From positions 1 to 33,187 of the forward strand of contig JANMQR010000012.1 in NCBI GenBank assembly GCA_031370625.1: a stretch of DNA of 33,187 bases. The letters run 5' to 3'. Source of the DNA: UKL13-2 sp031370625 (GTDB lineage: Bacteria > Pseudomonadota > Gammaproteobacteria > Burkholderiales > Usitatibacteraceae). Made by a program: the position numbers and the translations under genes. Shown here piece by piece: positions 8,369-16,037 of the stretch (the first letter of the stretch is position 1; each line of letters opens with the position of its first letter). The notes under the pieces are model-generated. The model made no database searches, was not told the origin of the DNA, and was given only the letters and a program-made list of their open reading frames with translations.

Positions 8369-8968
8369 TCAATTCTCGATCCGGGTAGTGCGCGGCAATC
8401 CGCAGAGGAGATCAGCGCAAGAAAGAAAAATATCGACCCCGCGAGGCAGGTGTTTATTCAATTCGTGCCACTGGGCAACAAAATCAGCATCCAACTGCGA
8501 TGCATATAGCCACGCTTCCCCTTGAATACCAGGTCCGCGCAATTTCAAGCCGCGACCAATTTCCAATCCGCTTACTTCGCGTATTACGGTTGCGGAATGA
8601 TCTGGCGAATATTCATCACCATTTTTCAGTTCAGCAAGATTCAGCAATACGTCATCTGCGCCGAAAAGCAGAAAGTCTGCATCGCGCGGATTAGTTGTCA
8701 GTGCGCAGCCCGTGTGAAAGCGAAAGTAGTTGGCAGCATTTTCGTGACGCGGCGTCAGATACAACGAAACATCTTGGTCTAACAATGCTAACAAGAGCGC
8801 GTTAGCGGCAGCGCCAATGCCGACCGGCGCATGCGCGTCACTGTTGACGTTAATCAGAATACCGGGCCGTGATAAGGCCGTGAGACCAATGCGGAATACT
8901 GACTGGCTTGCAGCAATTGCGTTTCCGAAGCCAGGGCCAATTTGTTCCAGACTCACCGGTGGATTCAT
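8369..8968 (-). CDS. phnH: C-P lyase core subunit PhnH
   Basis: A 199-residue core subunit of the C-P lyase complex, which in Escherichia coli binds PhnI and adopts a PLP-transferase-like fold without the cofactor. Family features are F-R-I-G-L-T-A-L-S-R-P-G near residues 25-36 (usually F-R-x-x-M-x-A-L-S-R-P-G) and L-L-A-L-L-D-Q-D-V-S-L-Y-L near 60-72. The G-P-G-I-Q-G segment sits near residue 148. The length matches Escherichia coli PhnH (194). Its ATG begins directly after the phnG stop codon with no gap. Confidence 0.94.
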   Translation of the reverse strand: MNPPVSLEQIGPGFGNAIAASQSVFRIGLTALSRPGILINVNSDAHAPVGIGAAANALLLALLDQDVSLYLTPRHENAANYFRFHTGCALTTNPRDADFLLFGADDVLLNLAELKNGDEYSPDHSATVIREVSGLEIGRGLKLRGPGIQGEAWLYASQLDADFVAQWHELNKHLPRGVDIFLSCADLLCGLPRTTRIEN

Positions 8969-9421
8969 TTATTCGTCCCCGCGCGAAACGGTGAGGAAAT
9001 CAACTCGGGTCAGCGTTGCTTCTTGTTCCGCAGCCGCACGCACTTTTGCACTTCGCACACGCAGCGGTTGCAACAAGTCTCGCTCCAGCTCGGTTCTCTG
9101 CGCGGGCGCTTGCAGCAGCGCATCCGCGAGTGCGGCCAGCTCTGCTTTGCGGCTCGAACGCCCCTGCACATAGGCCACGCCATGTTGCCCGTTAGCCAAT
9201 CGCAGTGTGCATCGTGTGACGGTTACTTCGCCCACGTTAAATCGATCACCGGTTGCGCCAATCCGCGCACGAACCATCGCCAATCCGGCTTCGGGCCGCC
9301 GCAGCCAGATGAAGCCGTCATCGCGACCAGCGGCCCAAGATTCGAGCATTTCCAGTGGCGCACGCGCTGACAACCCCATCCATTCACGGCGGTCAGCATT
9401 GGCATCCTGCATGTCACGCAT
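8969..9421 (-). CDS. phnG: C-P lyase core subunit PhnG
   Basis: A 150-residue core subunit and the first gene of the operon. The family motif R-R-E-W-M-G-L-S-A-R-A lies at residues 12-22, followed by R-P-E-A-G-L-A-M-V-R-A-R and G-D-R-F-N-V-G-E-V-T-V-T-R-C near residues 57-72. The C-terminal T-R-V-D-F-L-T-V-S-R-G matches the usual F-F-T-M-x-R-G ending. The ATG at 9419-9421 has a GGAG ribosome-binding site about 9 bases upstream. An alternative start at the fourth codon is possible. Its promoter must lie in the 113-bp region shared with the divergent phnF. Confidence 0.93.
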   Translation of the reverse strand: MRDMQDANADRREWMGLSARAPLEMLESWAAGRDDGFIWLRRPEAGLAMVRARIGATGDRFNVGEVTVTRCTLRLANGQHGVAYVQGRSSRKAELAALADALLQAPAQRTELERDLLQPLRVRSAKVRAAAEQEATLTRVDFLTVSRGDE

Positions 9422-9458
9422 CTGTCACAACTCCGCGAGAGAATTAGTTAGGCAGTAC

Positions 9459-9478
9459 GGTTGTCTAGACATCACAAC
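9459..9478. promoter_or_regulatory. Candidate PhnF operator between phnG and phnF
   Basis: A perfect 10-bp palindrome, TGTCTAGACA (9462-9471), sits inside a wider inverted pair GTTGT (9460-9464) and ACAAC (9474-9478). The core GTCTAGAC fits the GTnTAnAC consensus known for HutC-subfamily GntR regulators, the subfamily to which PhnF belongs. Its position between the divergent phnG and phnF genes would let PhnF repress both the C-P lyase operon and itself. Regulation is inferred. Confidence 0.65.
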
Positions 9479-9534
9479 TCACAGACGCAGACTGTACTGA
9501 GCAAACATGAAGCTTTGATTACCAAAAAAAGACA

Positions 9535-10311
9535 ATGATCGTCATGAGCGCTGACAAACTTGATACCGACAATAGTTATTTCGACGCCGCCGCAGCGAGC
9601 ACGTCGACATCGGTTTGGTCAAGCATCGAAACTGCGCTTGCTGATGAGATCGCGAGCGGGCAGCTACTTCCGGGCAGCAAGCTCGACGGAGAATTTCAAC
9701 TCGCCGCGCGCTTCGGTGTCAATCGACATACGGTACGTCAAGCAATAGGGCAGCTCGCGGCTAACGGGCTGGTTCACGTGCGCCATGGACTTGGAACCTT
9801 TGTTGCTGATGTGGCGGTGGATTATGTGCTCGGTCGTCGTACGCGTTTTACAGAAAATTTAACAGCGGCTGGTTTCCGCGGTGCTCACCGATTTTTGGAA
9901 TCCGCCACCATTAAAGCCAGTGAAGCAATCGCGAACGGGCTCGCCATCCGCATCGGCACACAGGTTCATTTGGTGGTCGCTTTGGGCGAAGCGAATGGCC
10001 GGCCAATCACGTTGGCAGAACATTACTTTCCAACCCGACGGTTCAAGGATCTGCCAACAAGATTTATCGAGCTGGGTTCGGTATCGAGCGTACTGGCAAC
10101 ATATGGCGTCACTGATTTTACGCGCAGCCGGAGCGTCGTTAGTGCGCGCCTGCCGGGTCGAAGGGTCGCAGACTCGTTGCGACAAAGTGCGCGCCGACCG
10201 GTGTTATTTGTCGAGGCTATTAACGTTGATCTTGATGGCACGCCAGTCGAATTTGGTCGAACGTGGTTCGCGGGTGATTTGGTACAACTAATCATCGAAC
10301 CGGATAACTGA
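9535..10311 (+). CDS. phnF: GntR-family regulator PhnF
   Basis: A 258-residue repressor of the HutC subfamily. The winged helix-turn-helix spans about residues 28-90, with L-P-G-S-K-L-D-G-E-F-Q-L-A-A-R-F and G-V-N-R-H-T-V-R-Q-A-I, then the wing V-R-H-G-L-G-T-F-V. The UTRA ligand-binding domain follows from about residue 105 to the end. V-N-R-H-T-V-R is characteristic of PhnF. It is divergent from phnG, with an operator-like palindrome between them. The start could be 9535 or the in-frame ATG at 9544; neither has a strong ribosome-binding site. The ligand is presumably a phosphonate-pathway compound, which is inference. Confidence 0.92.
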   Translation: MIVMSADKLDTDNSYFDAAAASTSTSVWSSIETALADEIASGQLLPGSKLDGEFQLAARFGVNRHTVRQAIGQLAANGLVHVRHGLGTFVADVAVDYVLGRRTRFTENLTAAGFRGAHRFLESATIKASEAIANGLAIRIGTQVHLVVALGEANGRPITLAEHYFPTRRFKDLPTRFIELGSVSSVLATYGVTDFTRSRSVVSARLPGRRVADSLRQSARRPVLFVEAINVDLDGTPVEFGRTWFAGDLVQLIIEPDN

Positions 10312-10314
10312 CCG

Positions 10315-11019
10315 ATGACATTGCCACGATATGCGCTCTATTTCACGCCGTCCGCCGACAGCCAGTTTTGGCAAACTGGTAGCGCATGGATTGGTCGGGA
10401 TGCAGCGAGGAATGCGCCGATTACGCGTCCCCTGTTGGCAAGTATTGCGAACGATACGCTAATCGCTATTACCCAACATCCGCGCCGCTATGGCTTTCAT
10501 GCAACCCTGAAAGCGCCGTTTCACCTTGCAGAAAATAGCAATGTTGATTCACTTCTCGAGCATGTGGTGGCATTTACAAATACCCAATCACACTTCTTGC
10601 TGCCCCGCCTAAAGGTCGCGATGGTAGAGGATTTTCTGGCACTTGTTCCCGCCGAGCATTCGCGCCAAATCGAGCTCATCGCGCGCACCTGCGTGGCTGA
10701 ATTTGACCATCATCGACAGCCGCTCACCGATGCAGAATTGTCCCAGCGACGCGCAAAAAAGTTATCAACGCACCAAGACGAAATGCTGCTTCGCTGGGGC
10801 TACCCGCATGTTTTTGACAGCTACCGTTTTCACTTCACGCTGACTAATTCCCTGTGTGGCATGGGTGATCGATTCGTTACTCAGATTCGTGAAGCAGCAG
10901 AACAACTTTTCACGGACGACATGGTGCCCCGATGTGCGTTTGACGCGATCAGCGTTTTTAAAGAGCCGCACCCCGGCGCAGATTTCCAACAAGTCATGCG
11001 CGCACCTTTCAGCAAATAA
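10315..11019 (+). CDS. Phosphonate-metabolism 2H phosphoesterase-like protein (DUF1045)
   Basis: A 234-residue protein of the DUF1045 family, which recurs beside phn genes. It carries two H-x-T motifs of the 2H phosphoesterase fold: H62-A-T64 in Y-G-F-H-A-T-L-K-A-P-F and H173-F-T175 in F-H-F-T-L-T. 2H enzymes hydrolyse cyclic or linear phosphodiesters. It starts 3 bp after the phnF stop, so the two are co-translated and probably co-repressed with phnG onward. The C-P lyase product is a 5-membered cyclic phosphate that Escherichia coli opens with PhnP, which is absent here, so this protein is a candidate for that step. That role is inference. Confidence 0.88.
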   Translation: MTLPRYALYFTPSADSQFWQTGSAWIGRDAARNAPITRPLLASIANDTLIAITQHPRRYGFHATLKAPFHLAENSNVDSLLEHVVAFTNTQSHFLLPRLKVAMVEDFLALVPAEHSRQIELIARTCVAEFDHHRQPLTDAELSQRRAKKLSTHQDEMLLRWGYPHVFDSYRFHFTLTNSLCGMGDRFVTQIREAAEQLFTDDMVPRCAFDAISVFKEPHPGADFQQVMRAPFSK

Positions 11020-11101
11020 GTCGTCCAATTTACAGACCCGACCCGTCCGGCGAGATATTCAAATTTATGAATTGTGTAGTGCCGGAGTCATCGTTCTACG
11101 T

Positions 11102-12124
11102 TTAATCAATACGGCGTCGAAATGCCCACCATCCCGCAACAATAGTGAAGCTCGCGACAATAGCCACAATAGTCCAAAATCCGGACGGGTCTTGACTGAG
11201 TGGGATGCCGCCGATGTTCATGCCGAGCAGACCTGCGATCATGTTAACGGGCAGCGCAAGTACAGTAAATATTGTCAGCACAAACAGGCTACGATTATTT
11301 TGCTCCTGCACTTGCGCCGAGATCTCTTCCTGAAGCAACTTAACGCGTTCTTGAAGGGTGTCTATATCGCTAATAGAAACTGAAAACTCTTCAGTGGATT
11401 GCCGCAGATCGGCTAAATCATTTTCCGTCATCCACATTGGCGGGCGGCTTAGCAACCGAAACAGTGCAGCAGGCTCCGGGGCAAGTAAGCGCTTCAGCCG
11501 GACCAATAATCGGCGCAACTGACTCAAATTAAGGCGCTTCTGCTTGATTGTGCCCGCGAGCAACTGATCCTCAATCTCATCGACTTTCGCAATCGAGCCG
11601 CGCACAATTGACACGAGAACGTCGGCCTGGTCGTGAAGCAAATGCGTCAACAATTCAACAGTCGTACGAAACTGCGTACCGTTTTTCACCGACTCCCGCA
11701 GCTTATCAATGGAACGTAGCGGTTTGATGCGTGCCGTCACAAGCAGGCGGGGCGCAACGTTCAGAACCAGTGTAGAAATATGCGATGCATCAAACGAGAA
11801 ATCGAACAACACATCGTTCAACACCGCTATCAACTGATCATCCGCGAATTCGACGCGGGTGGATCGCGAGCCCTCTCTTAGTGTCTCGTAAAACAATTCC
11901 GGCAACGCAAGATGGCGCTTTAGCCAGCGCTCTGAGGCCGAGTTAGCCAAGCTGTAATGCAGCCATATAAAGTCACCCGCACCTTCACCCGAGGCGTCAT
12001 TTAACCGCTTCACGGCCTCGTCAGCGCTAATCAGCCGACCTATACCATCTTGCGAAAATTGATAGCCGCAAACCAGGCCATTCTGATCAGACCCGTACGA
12101 AATGTTTGCACCCGCTATGGACAT
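11102..12124 (-). CDS. CorA-family divalent metal transporter, ZntB-like
   Basis: A 340-residue inner-membrane metal channel or transporter. A large cytoplasmic domain (about residues 1-275, with a long helix rich in Leu, Arg and Gln at about 180-270) is followed by two C-terminal membrane helices, about 279-300 and 316-335. The invariant G-M-N lies at 301-303 and continues I-G-G-I-P-L. The G-M-N-x-G-G-x-P form is that of ZntB-type proteins rather than classical CorA, whose loop reads Y-G-M-N-F. The metal is therefore more likely zinc, or several divalent ions, than magnesium. It converges on the phnF-DUF1045 transcript and shows no functional link to it. Confidence 0.88.
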   Translation of the reverse strand: MSIAGANISYGSDQNGLVCGYQFSQDGIGRLISADEAVKRLNDASGEGAGDFIWLHYSLANSASERWLKRHLALPELFYETLREGSRSTRVEFADDQLIAVLNDVLFDFSFDASHISTLVLNVAPRLLVTARIKPLRSIDKLRESVKNGTQFRTTVELLTHLLHDQADVLVSIVRGSIAKVDEIEDQLLAGTIKQKRLNLSQLRRLLVRLKRLLAPEPAALFRLLSRPPMWMTENDLADLRQSTEEFSVSISDIDTLQERVKLLQEEISAQVQEQNNRSLFVLTIFTVLALPVNMIAGLLGMNIGGIPLSQDPSGFWTIVAIVASFTIVAGWWAFRRRID

Positions 12125-12328
12125 GGTGAGTCCTGTCGTGGCGCGGTCGCAAAGGGCGGCAAAAATGCGTGCAAACGATCAACCACGGCAAAGTCACTCG
12201 GCAAATATTTCAATAGTGCCAACTTTTTATGACCGTTAAAAGACAGCATTAAGGTACGCCGCCGTCAGCAAAAAATATTTTTCTGAGCGATAATCGGGTC
12301 GGAAGTAATTTTCATCGAAGGAAAAATT

Positions 12329-12538
12329 ATGACGCCTCTATACGCGAGCGCAAAAGAGCAAGCAAGTCACGTTAAAGCGATGTATTCCTTGGCGGAAGAA
12401 CTCCACGCCCCATTCGAACGAGTAAAGCAGGCCTACGAGCTCGAATTCGACCGGCTGCAGTCCGGTGCGAAGTTACGCGACTACTTGCCAGTGCTCACGG
12501 CACGTCGCGTGCGACAAGCTTTACATCGCGGCGCTTGA
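12329..12538 (+). CDS. DUF3562 family small protein
   Basis: A 69-residue protein of unknown function. It matches the DUF3562 pattern as I know it: a helical stretch H-A-P-F-E-R-V-K-Q-A-Y-E-L-E-F-D-R-L, then A-K-L-R-D-Y-L-P-V-L-T-A-R-R-V-R, ending in a short basic tail. No signal peptide or membrane segment is present. The start ATG has a good GAAGGA ribosome-binding site 6 bases upstream. The family is seen mainly in Betaproteobacteria, which is part of the taxonomic argument. The preceding 204 bp (12125-12328), shared with the divergent metal transporter, contain only AT-rich sequence around 12280. Confidence 0.75.
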   Translation: MTPLYASAKEQASHVKAMYSLAEELHAPFERVKQAYELEFDRLQSGAKLRDYLPVLTARRVRQALHRGA

Positions 12539-12563
12539 CAGAATATCCACCCGCGCCACGGCT

Positions 12564-12609
12564 GGTGTTTCGTCGTAACACCCGCTCGGCGCCCCATAGC
12601 AAATGGGGC
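12564..12609. terminator. Pair of hairpins between convergent genes
   Basis: Two perfect stem-loops follow the DUF3562 gene. The first pairs GGTGTT (12564-12569) with AACACC (12577-12582) over a 7-base loop. The second pairs GCCCCAT (12591-12597) with ATGGGGC (12603-12609) over a 5-base loop. Neither is followed by a clear T-run. They lie between a plus-strand gene ending at 12538 and a minus-strand gene ending at 12655, where terminators are expected. Termination is inferred. Confidence 0.45.
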
Positions 12610-12654
12610 ATCTCATCTGTGCTAACGACTGGCCGTGTACGAGGCCTGAGAAGC

Positions 12655-13023
12655 TCAGGAAGGTCGGCCCGTCTTCACATTGTCGAGCGCGTTAAGCGCC
12701 GCCTTCAGCTGGGAAGCGCTAAATTTTGCCAGCGCGATTAACCCGGCGCGAAGCAATTCACTTTTCTTCGCGGCCACGCCAACCGTTAATCCCAGCGCTT
12801 TGAGTTCGTCAATTTTTGCGTATTCCCCTTTGGGCATGGTGAAACTATCGCGAACCACTTTTGGTCTTTTCGATTTCTTCGCTGCCACCGATGGCGCAGC
12901 GGCTGGCACTGCCGGTACTTTCGGTGGCGCGCGTTTTGCTGCTGGCGCCTTTACGGTCTTCGCACTTGCTGTGCTCGCACGCAATTTCAATGTGGTCGCG
13001 GGCTTTACTGTCTTCTTCTCCAT
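12655..13023 (-). CDS. Conserved hypothetical protein with Lys/Ala/Pro-rich N-terminus
   Basis: A 122-residue basic protein. Residues 1-55 are low-complexity, rich in Lys, Ala, Pro and Val, resembling a histone H1-like tail. Residues 58-122 form a compact domain starting R-D-S-F-T-M-P-K-G-E-Y-A-K-I and containing K-K-S-E-L-L-R-A-G-L, which resembles the strand-helix-helix layout of ribbon-helix-helix proteins. I recognise the domain as a conserved unknown common in Burkholderiales, but no function is established. Nucleoid or DNA binding is a reasonable guess from the charge. A palindrome lies 37 bp upstream of the start. Confidence 0.7.
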   Translation of the reverse strand: MEKKTVKPATTLKLRASTASAKTVKAPAAKRAPPKVPAVPAAAPSVAAKKSKRPKVVRDSFTMPKGEYAKIDELKALGLTVGVAAKKSELLRAGLIALAKFSASQLKAALNALDNVKTGRPS

Positions 13024-13059
13024 GGCTACTCCTTAGATTGATGTTTATCGAGAACTGCA

Positions 13060-13087
13060 AATCGTAATGTATACCGTATATACGATT
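13060..13087. promoter_or_regulatory. Hyphenated palindrome upstream of the Lys-rich protein gene
   Basis: AATCGTA (13060-13066) and TACGATT (13081-13087) form a perfect 7-bp inverted repeat. The AT-rich interior includes GTATAC followed closely by GTATA. It sits 37 bp upstream of the minus-strand start at 13023, a promoter position, and the interior could also supply a -10 element. The binding protein is unknown; the neighbouring ribbon-helix-helix-like protein is one candidate. Confidence 0.4.
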
Positions 13088-13238
13088 AATTCAACCCGTA
13101 AATGTCGTCGCGACTTCGGCTGAAGATGCTCAGGCCGAATAGTGGCTTTACAAATGGATGCGATCAAATTCATCACATAGAAATATTTAAGCCCTATAAC
13201 GGTGAACTCTCTCTCATTCTTGATCACCATAAAAATCT

Positions 13239-14387
13239 ATGCGCTCTGCTAAAAATGTCTTTATCTTGCTGCTTGCCCTATCAAGCCTTTTCTCATCAGA
13301 GTCTGGTTTTGCGTCTACCGCTAACGATATTCGCATCGGCAGTGTGGTCGATCAGTCTGGTCTACAAGGCGATGTGAGCCGCGACTACTTGGCGGGCGCG
13401 CGTACCTATTTTGATCAAATTAATTCAATGGGCGGCATTAACGGGCGAAAAATTAATCTGATTGTGAAAGACGATGAAGGCGTTAAAGCGAATACGGTAC
13501 GCCTTACGCGCGAGTTAATTGATGGTGACCGAGTTGATGCACTATTTGGTTATGTTGGCGACGATAGCGTTGAAGCAGTTTCAAAAGATCCGGTTTTCAA
13601 AGCCTCCAAAATCATCCTCTATGCGCCGCTGAGCGGATCAAGTATCGCCACATCACCCGATCACGTGTTTTTTCTGCGCCCAACCTATCGCGATGAAGTG
13701 AGCCATATTCTTCAACACTTCAGCCTTCTGGGGAATAAAACGTTCGTGGTCGTTAACTCACTTGATTCGTTCGGCGACGCGCTAGGCACGGTGTTGGCCG
13801 ACCAGCTCAAAGCTCGACAGCTGACAGCGGCAGGAAAATTTTCACTCTCGGCGCGCCTGAACAACGTGGAGAATGTCGCGCGTGACGTTTTAAAACTGAA
13901 GCCGCAAGTAGTGGTGGTCGCTGCGGATACCATCGCCATGGCGGAATTTTTAAAGAAGTTCCGCGCGCTCGATCGCGGCACCAACGTGGTTGGCTTTTCC
14001 ACCGTAAACCACCGCACGCTGATCGAAATCGCCAAACCTGAATTCGCTATGGGGACGATGCTCACCCAAGTCGTACCCCATCCACAAGCCAGCGATACCC
14101 GTGTGCAAACCGAACATCGCGCCATGATGAAAAAATTTCGCGATGAGCCGCCATCTCACCTTACCCTTGAGGGCTTTCTGGCCGCAAAAGGGCTGGTGCG
14201 TGCACTGGAACGCGCCCAAGAGCGAACCGGCCGCGCGGTTAATCGAATTAATATTGCGGCAGCGCTTGCAGGCATCAAGCAGTTTGATCTTGACGGAATA
14301 ACACTGTCGTTCACACCCGAAAATGATCGTGGTTCCAAATTTGTCGATCTTGCGTATCTCCGCAAGTCCGGTGCCCTCGTGCAATAG
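13239..14387 (+). CDS. Branched-chain amino acid-type ABC transporter substrate-binding protein
   Basis: A 382-residue type-I periplasmic binding protein. The signal peptide covers about residues 1-26 (R-S-A-K-N, hydrophobic core, F-A-S). The mature part begins I-R-I-G-S-V-V-D-Q-S-G and continues G-A-R-T-Y-F-D-Q-I-N-S-M-G-G-I-N-G-R-K-I, the standard opening of LivJ-like proteins. Later D-D-S-V-E-A-V, A-P-L-S-G-S-S and R-P-T-Y lie at the ligand cleft. No LivHMGF genes are nearby, so it either serves a distant transporter or acts as a sensor partner. The ligand cannot be told from sequence. The ribosome-binding site before the chosen start is weak. Confidence 0.85.
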   Translation: MRSAKNVFILLLALSSLFSSESGFASTANDIRIGSVVDQSGLQGDVSRDYLAGARTYFDQINSMGGINGRKINLIVKDDEGVKANTVRLTRELIDGDRVDALFGYVGDDSVEAVSKDPVFKASKIILYAPLSGSSIATSPDHVFFLRPTYRDEVSHILQHFSLLGNKTFVVVNSLDSFGDALGTVLADQLKARQLTAAGKFSLSARLNNVENVARDVLKLKPQVVVVAADTIAMAEFLKKFRALDRGTNVVGFSTVNHRTLIEIAKPEFAMGTMLTQVVPHPQASDTRVQTEHRAMMKKFRDEPPSHLTLEGFLAAKGLVRALERAQERTGRAVNRINIAAALAGIKQFDLDGITLSFTPENDRGSKFVDLAYLRKSGALVQ

Positions 14388-14701
14388 GGTCGTAACGAAG
14401 GGTGCGCAAAAAATGAAAACAATCGCGTCGGCACGAGCGAAACTACCATCACAAGTAAAGCGTGATTTCCTAAGCTGGATGCGGGTGAGTCATCTCGCAA
14501 CACAATTTCCGTCGACCGATTTGGCTTTTGAGGTAAAGGAACCCCAAACGGTGCGGGGGACAACCAAGCTCGCCAAAATATTGGTCACCATCGACGTTTC
14601 TTAAATCTGAATCAATGTTTGTTTTGCGTCACCATTTTTGACGGTGCCCAAATTCATCCTGCGTCGCTCCCATTAGCCCGGACTGGCGTGCCTTCCTTTA
14701 T
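14388..14701. other. Intergenic region without a convincing gene
   Basis: This 314-bp stretch lies between two convergent genes. A 63-codon frame from an ATG at 14413 to 14604 has a passable AAGG ribosome-binding site but no recognisable product, so I do not call it. Near 14628-14645 there is a hairpin-prone CACC...GGTG segment around a run of T, which could end either transcript. Nothing else stands out. Confidence 0.4.
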
Positions 14702-15775
14702 TTAACGCATCGCCACAATTATTTGCTGCTGGGCACCGCTAATGTAATCAATCGGCAAACGGTCCTGAGATTTCACGTCGCCAAGCAGGCGCACAACGCG
14801 CGCCTGAACTTCAGCAGGCAGCGGTGCAAAGCCAGTGCCGCGAACAATGTCGTCGCCTTTCAGAAACGCCCAGTAAAAGAACTTCAGGGTGCGACTGGCG
14901 TCTGCTGCAGCCTTGGGGCTCGCGTCGACCAGAATGTAGGTTGCGTCAACCAGTGGCCACGCATCGGCTGCGCCAACGTCAATCAAAGAGGCACGCAAAT
15001 CCGTGCGCAACGCCGAACCGCGAACCGCGGCGATAATTGAGTTTTCAGAGACCGAGACAAATTTTCCGGCTTTATTTCGAAGTGCAACCGCGCTGAGACC
15101 AAACTTGGTCACGCGATCAAACGACACATAACCGATCGCACCGCTGGTACTCTTCACCGTCTCGGCCACGGCGTCGCTGCCTTTTACCGCAACCGCGCTG
15201 CCACCCCAGGTTACTTTGCGACCAACGCTGCCGACCCAATCAGGTGACGACGCCGCCAAATAAGTCGTAAAAGCTTCCGTGGTACCCGACGAGTCGTCGC
15301 GAACGACACGCGTAATTTTGAGCGCAGGCAGCGTGACACCGTCGTTTAATGCGCTAATTCTGGCGTCATTCCATGCTTTGATTTTGCCGCTGAATATGTC
15401 GGCCAATACCGCACCGGTAAGTTTCAATGGTTTACCGCTCGCGCCAGGCAAGTTGACCACCGGCACGATACCGCCTGCGACCGTTGGAAATTGAATCAAG
15501 CCGGCCTTTTGCAATTCCTGTTCAGACAGCGGAACGTCGGTGGCACCAAAATCTACTTCCCGCGCGCTGATGCTGCGAACGCCCTCGCCCGAACCGGTCG
15601 ACGCATACTTTACCGCGACCCCTTTGTCCTTGGAGTAGCCGAAGGCCCAAGTGGAATAGATGATTGATGGGAAGGTAGCACCCGAGCCGCGAATCTCCTT
15701 CTGTGCAAACGCAGTGGATGCGATCATTGCGGCAGCCGCAACGAGGGCAAAACGCGCCATTTTTTTTATACTCAC
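14702..15775 (-). CDS. pstS: PstS-family phosphate-binding periplasmic protein
   Basis: A 357-residue periplasmic phosphate-binding protein. The signal peptide runs to about residue 24 (A-F-A). Phosphate-contacting segments of the PstS fold are visible: G-S-G-A-T-F-P at about 30-36, S-T-G-S-G-E-G at 60-66, D-F-G-A-T-D at 76-81 and R-D-D-S-S-G-T-T at about 160-167. The start is a GTG at 15773-15775 with a GGAGG-type ribosome-binding site just upstream. No pstC, pstA or pstB is in the window, so it is either an extra copy or separated from its transporter. It diverges from a second PstS-like gene at 16038. Confidence 0.9.
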   Translation of the reverse strand: MSIKKMARFALVAAAAMIASTAFAQKEIRGSGATFPSIIYSTWAFGYSKDKGVAVKYASTGSGEGVRSISAREVDFGATDVPLSEQELQKAGLIQFPTVAGGIVPVVNLPGASGKPLKLTGAVLADIFSGKIKAWNDARISALNDGVTLPALKITRVVRDDSSGTTEAFTTYLAASSPDWVGSVGRKVTWGGSAVAVKGSDAVAETVKSTSGAIGYVSFDRVTKFGLSAVALRNKAGKFVSVSENSIIAAVRGSALRTDLRASLIDVGAADAWPLVDATYILVDASPKAAADASRTLKFFYWAFLKGDDIVRGTGFAPLPAEVQARVVRLLGDVKSQDRLPIDYISGAQQQIIVAMR

Positions 15776-16037
15776 GACAATCTCCTCCTCAAATCTTTGC
15801 CAGGCAGAGACGCTGCTCGGCTTGATCCAGTATTTTGTTTATTGTTGAATGGAATTTAGACAGCACAGTCTACGCTCGACATTTGTCAACGAACGTTAAA
15901 ACTTGTGTAATGCGCTCTACTTGCTAGCAAAACCCGTGTATGGACGCTACAGTTCACTCGATGGCAATCACTTAAGACTAAAAAAAGTCCCCGCACTCAC
16001 AAAACAAAACAAATAAATTAAATCAACGGAGAACGAC
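15776..16037. promoter_or_regulatory. Shared promoter region of two divergent PstS-like genes
   Basis: This 262-bp region must hold promoters for both genes. I looked for Pho boxes (CTGTCAT direct repeats) and found none that fits well; the nearest is ATTTGTCAA near 15880. A small hairpin, GACT-A-run-AGTC, lies near 15975-15989. The last 30 bases before 16038 are A-rich and end in GGAG, the ribosome-binding site of the plus-strand gene. Confidence 0.4.

Noticed and set aside
9422..9428. CTGTCAC as a Pho-box half-site near phnG
   Set aside because: A Pho box needs two such repeats 11 bp apart; the second is missing, and the position overlaps the phnG ribosome-binding region.
14413..14604. 63-codon plus-strand frame with a weak ribosome-binding site
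   Set aside because: No recognisable motif, signal or composition of a real protein; it lies between two convergent genes and could be chance.
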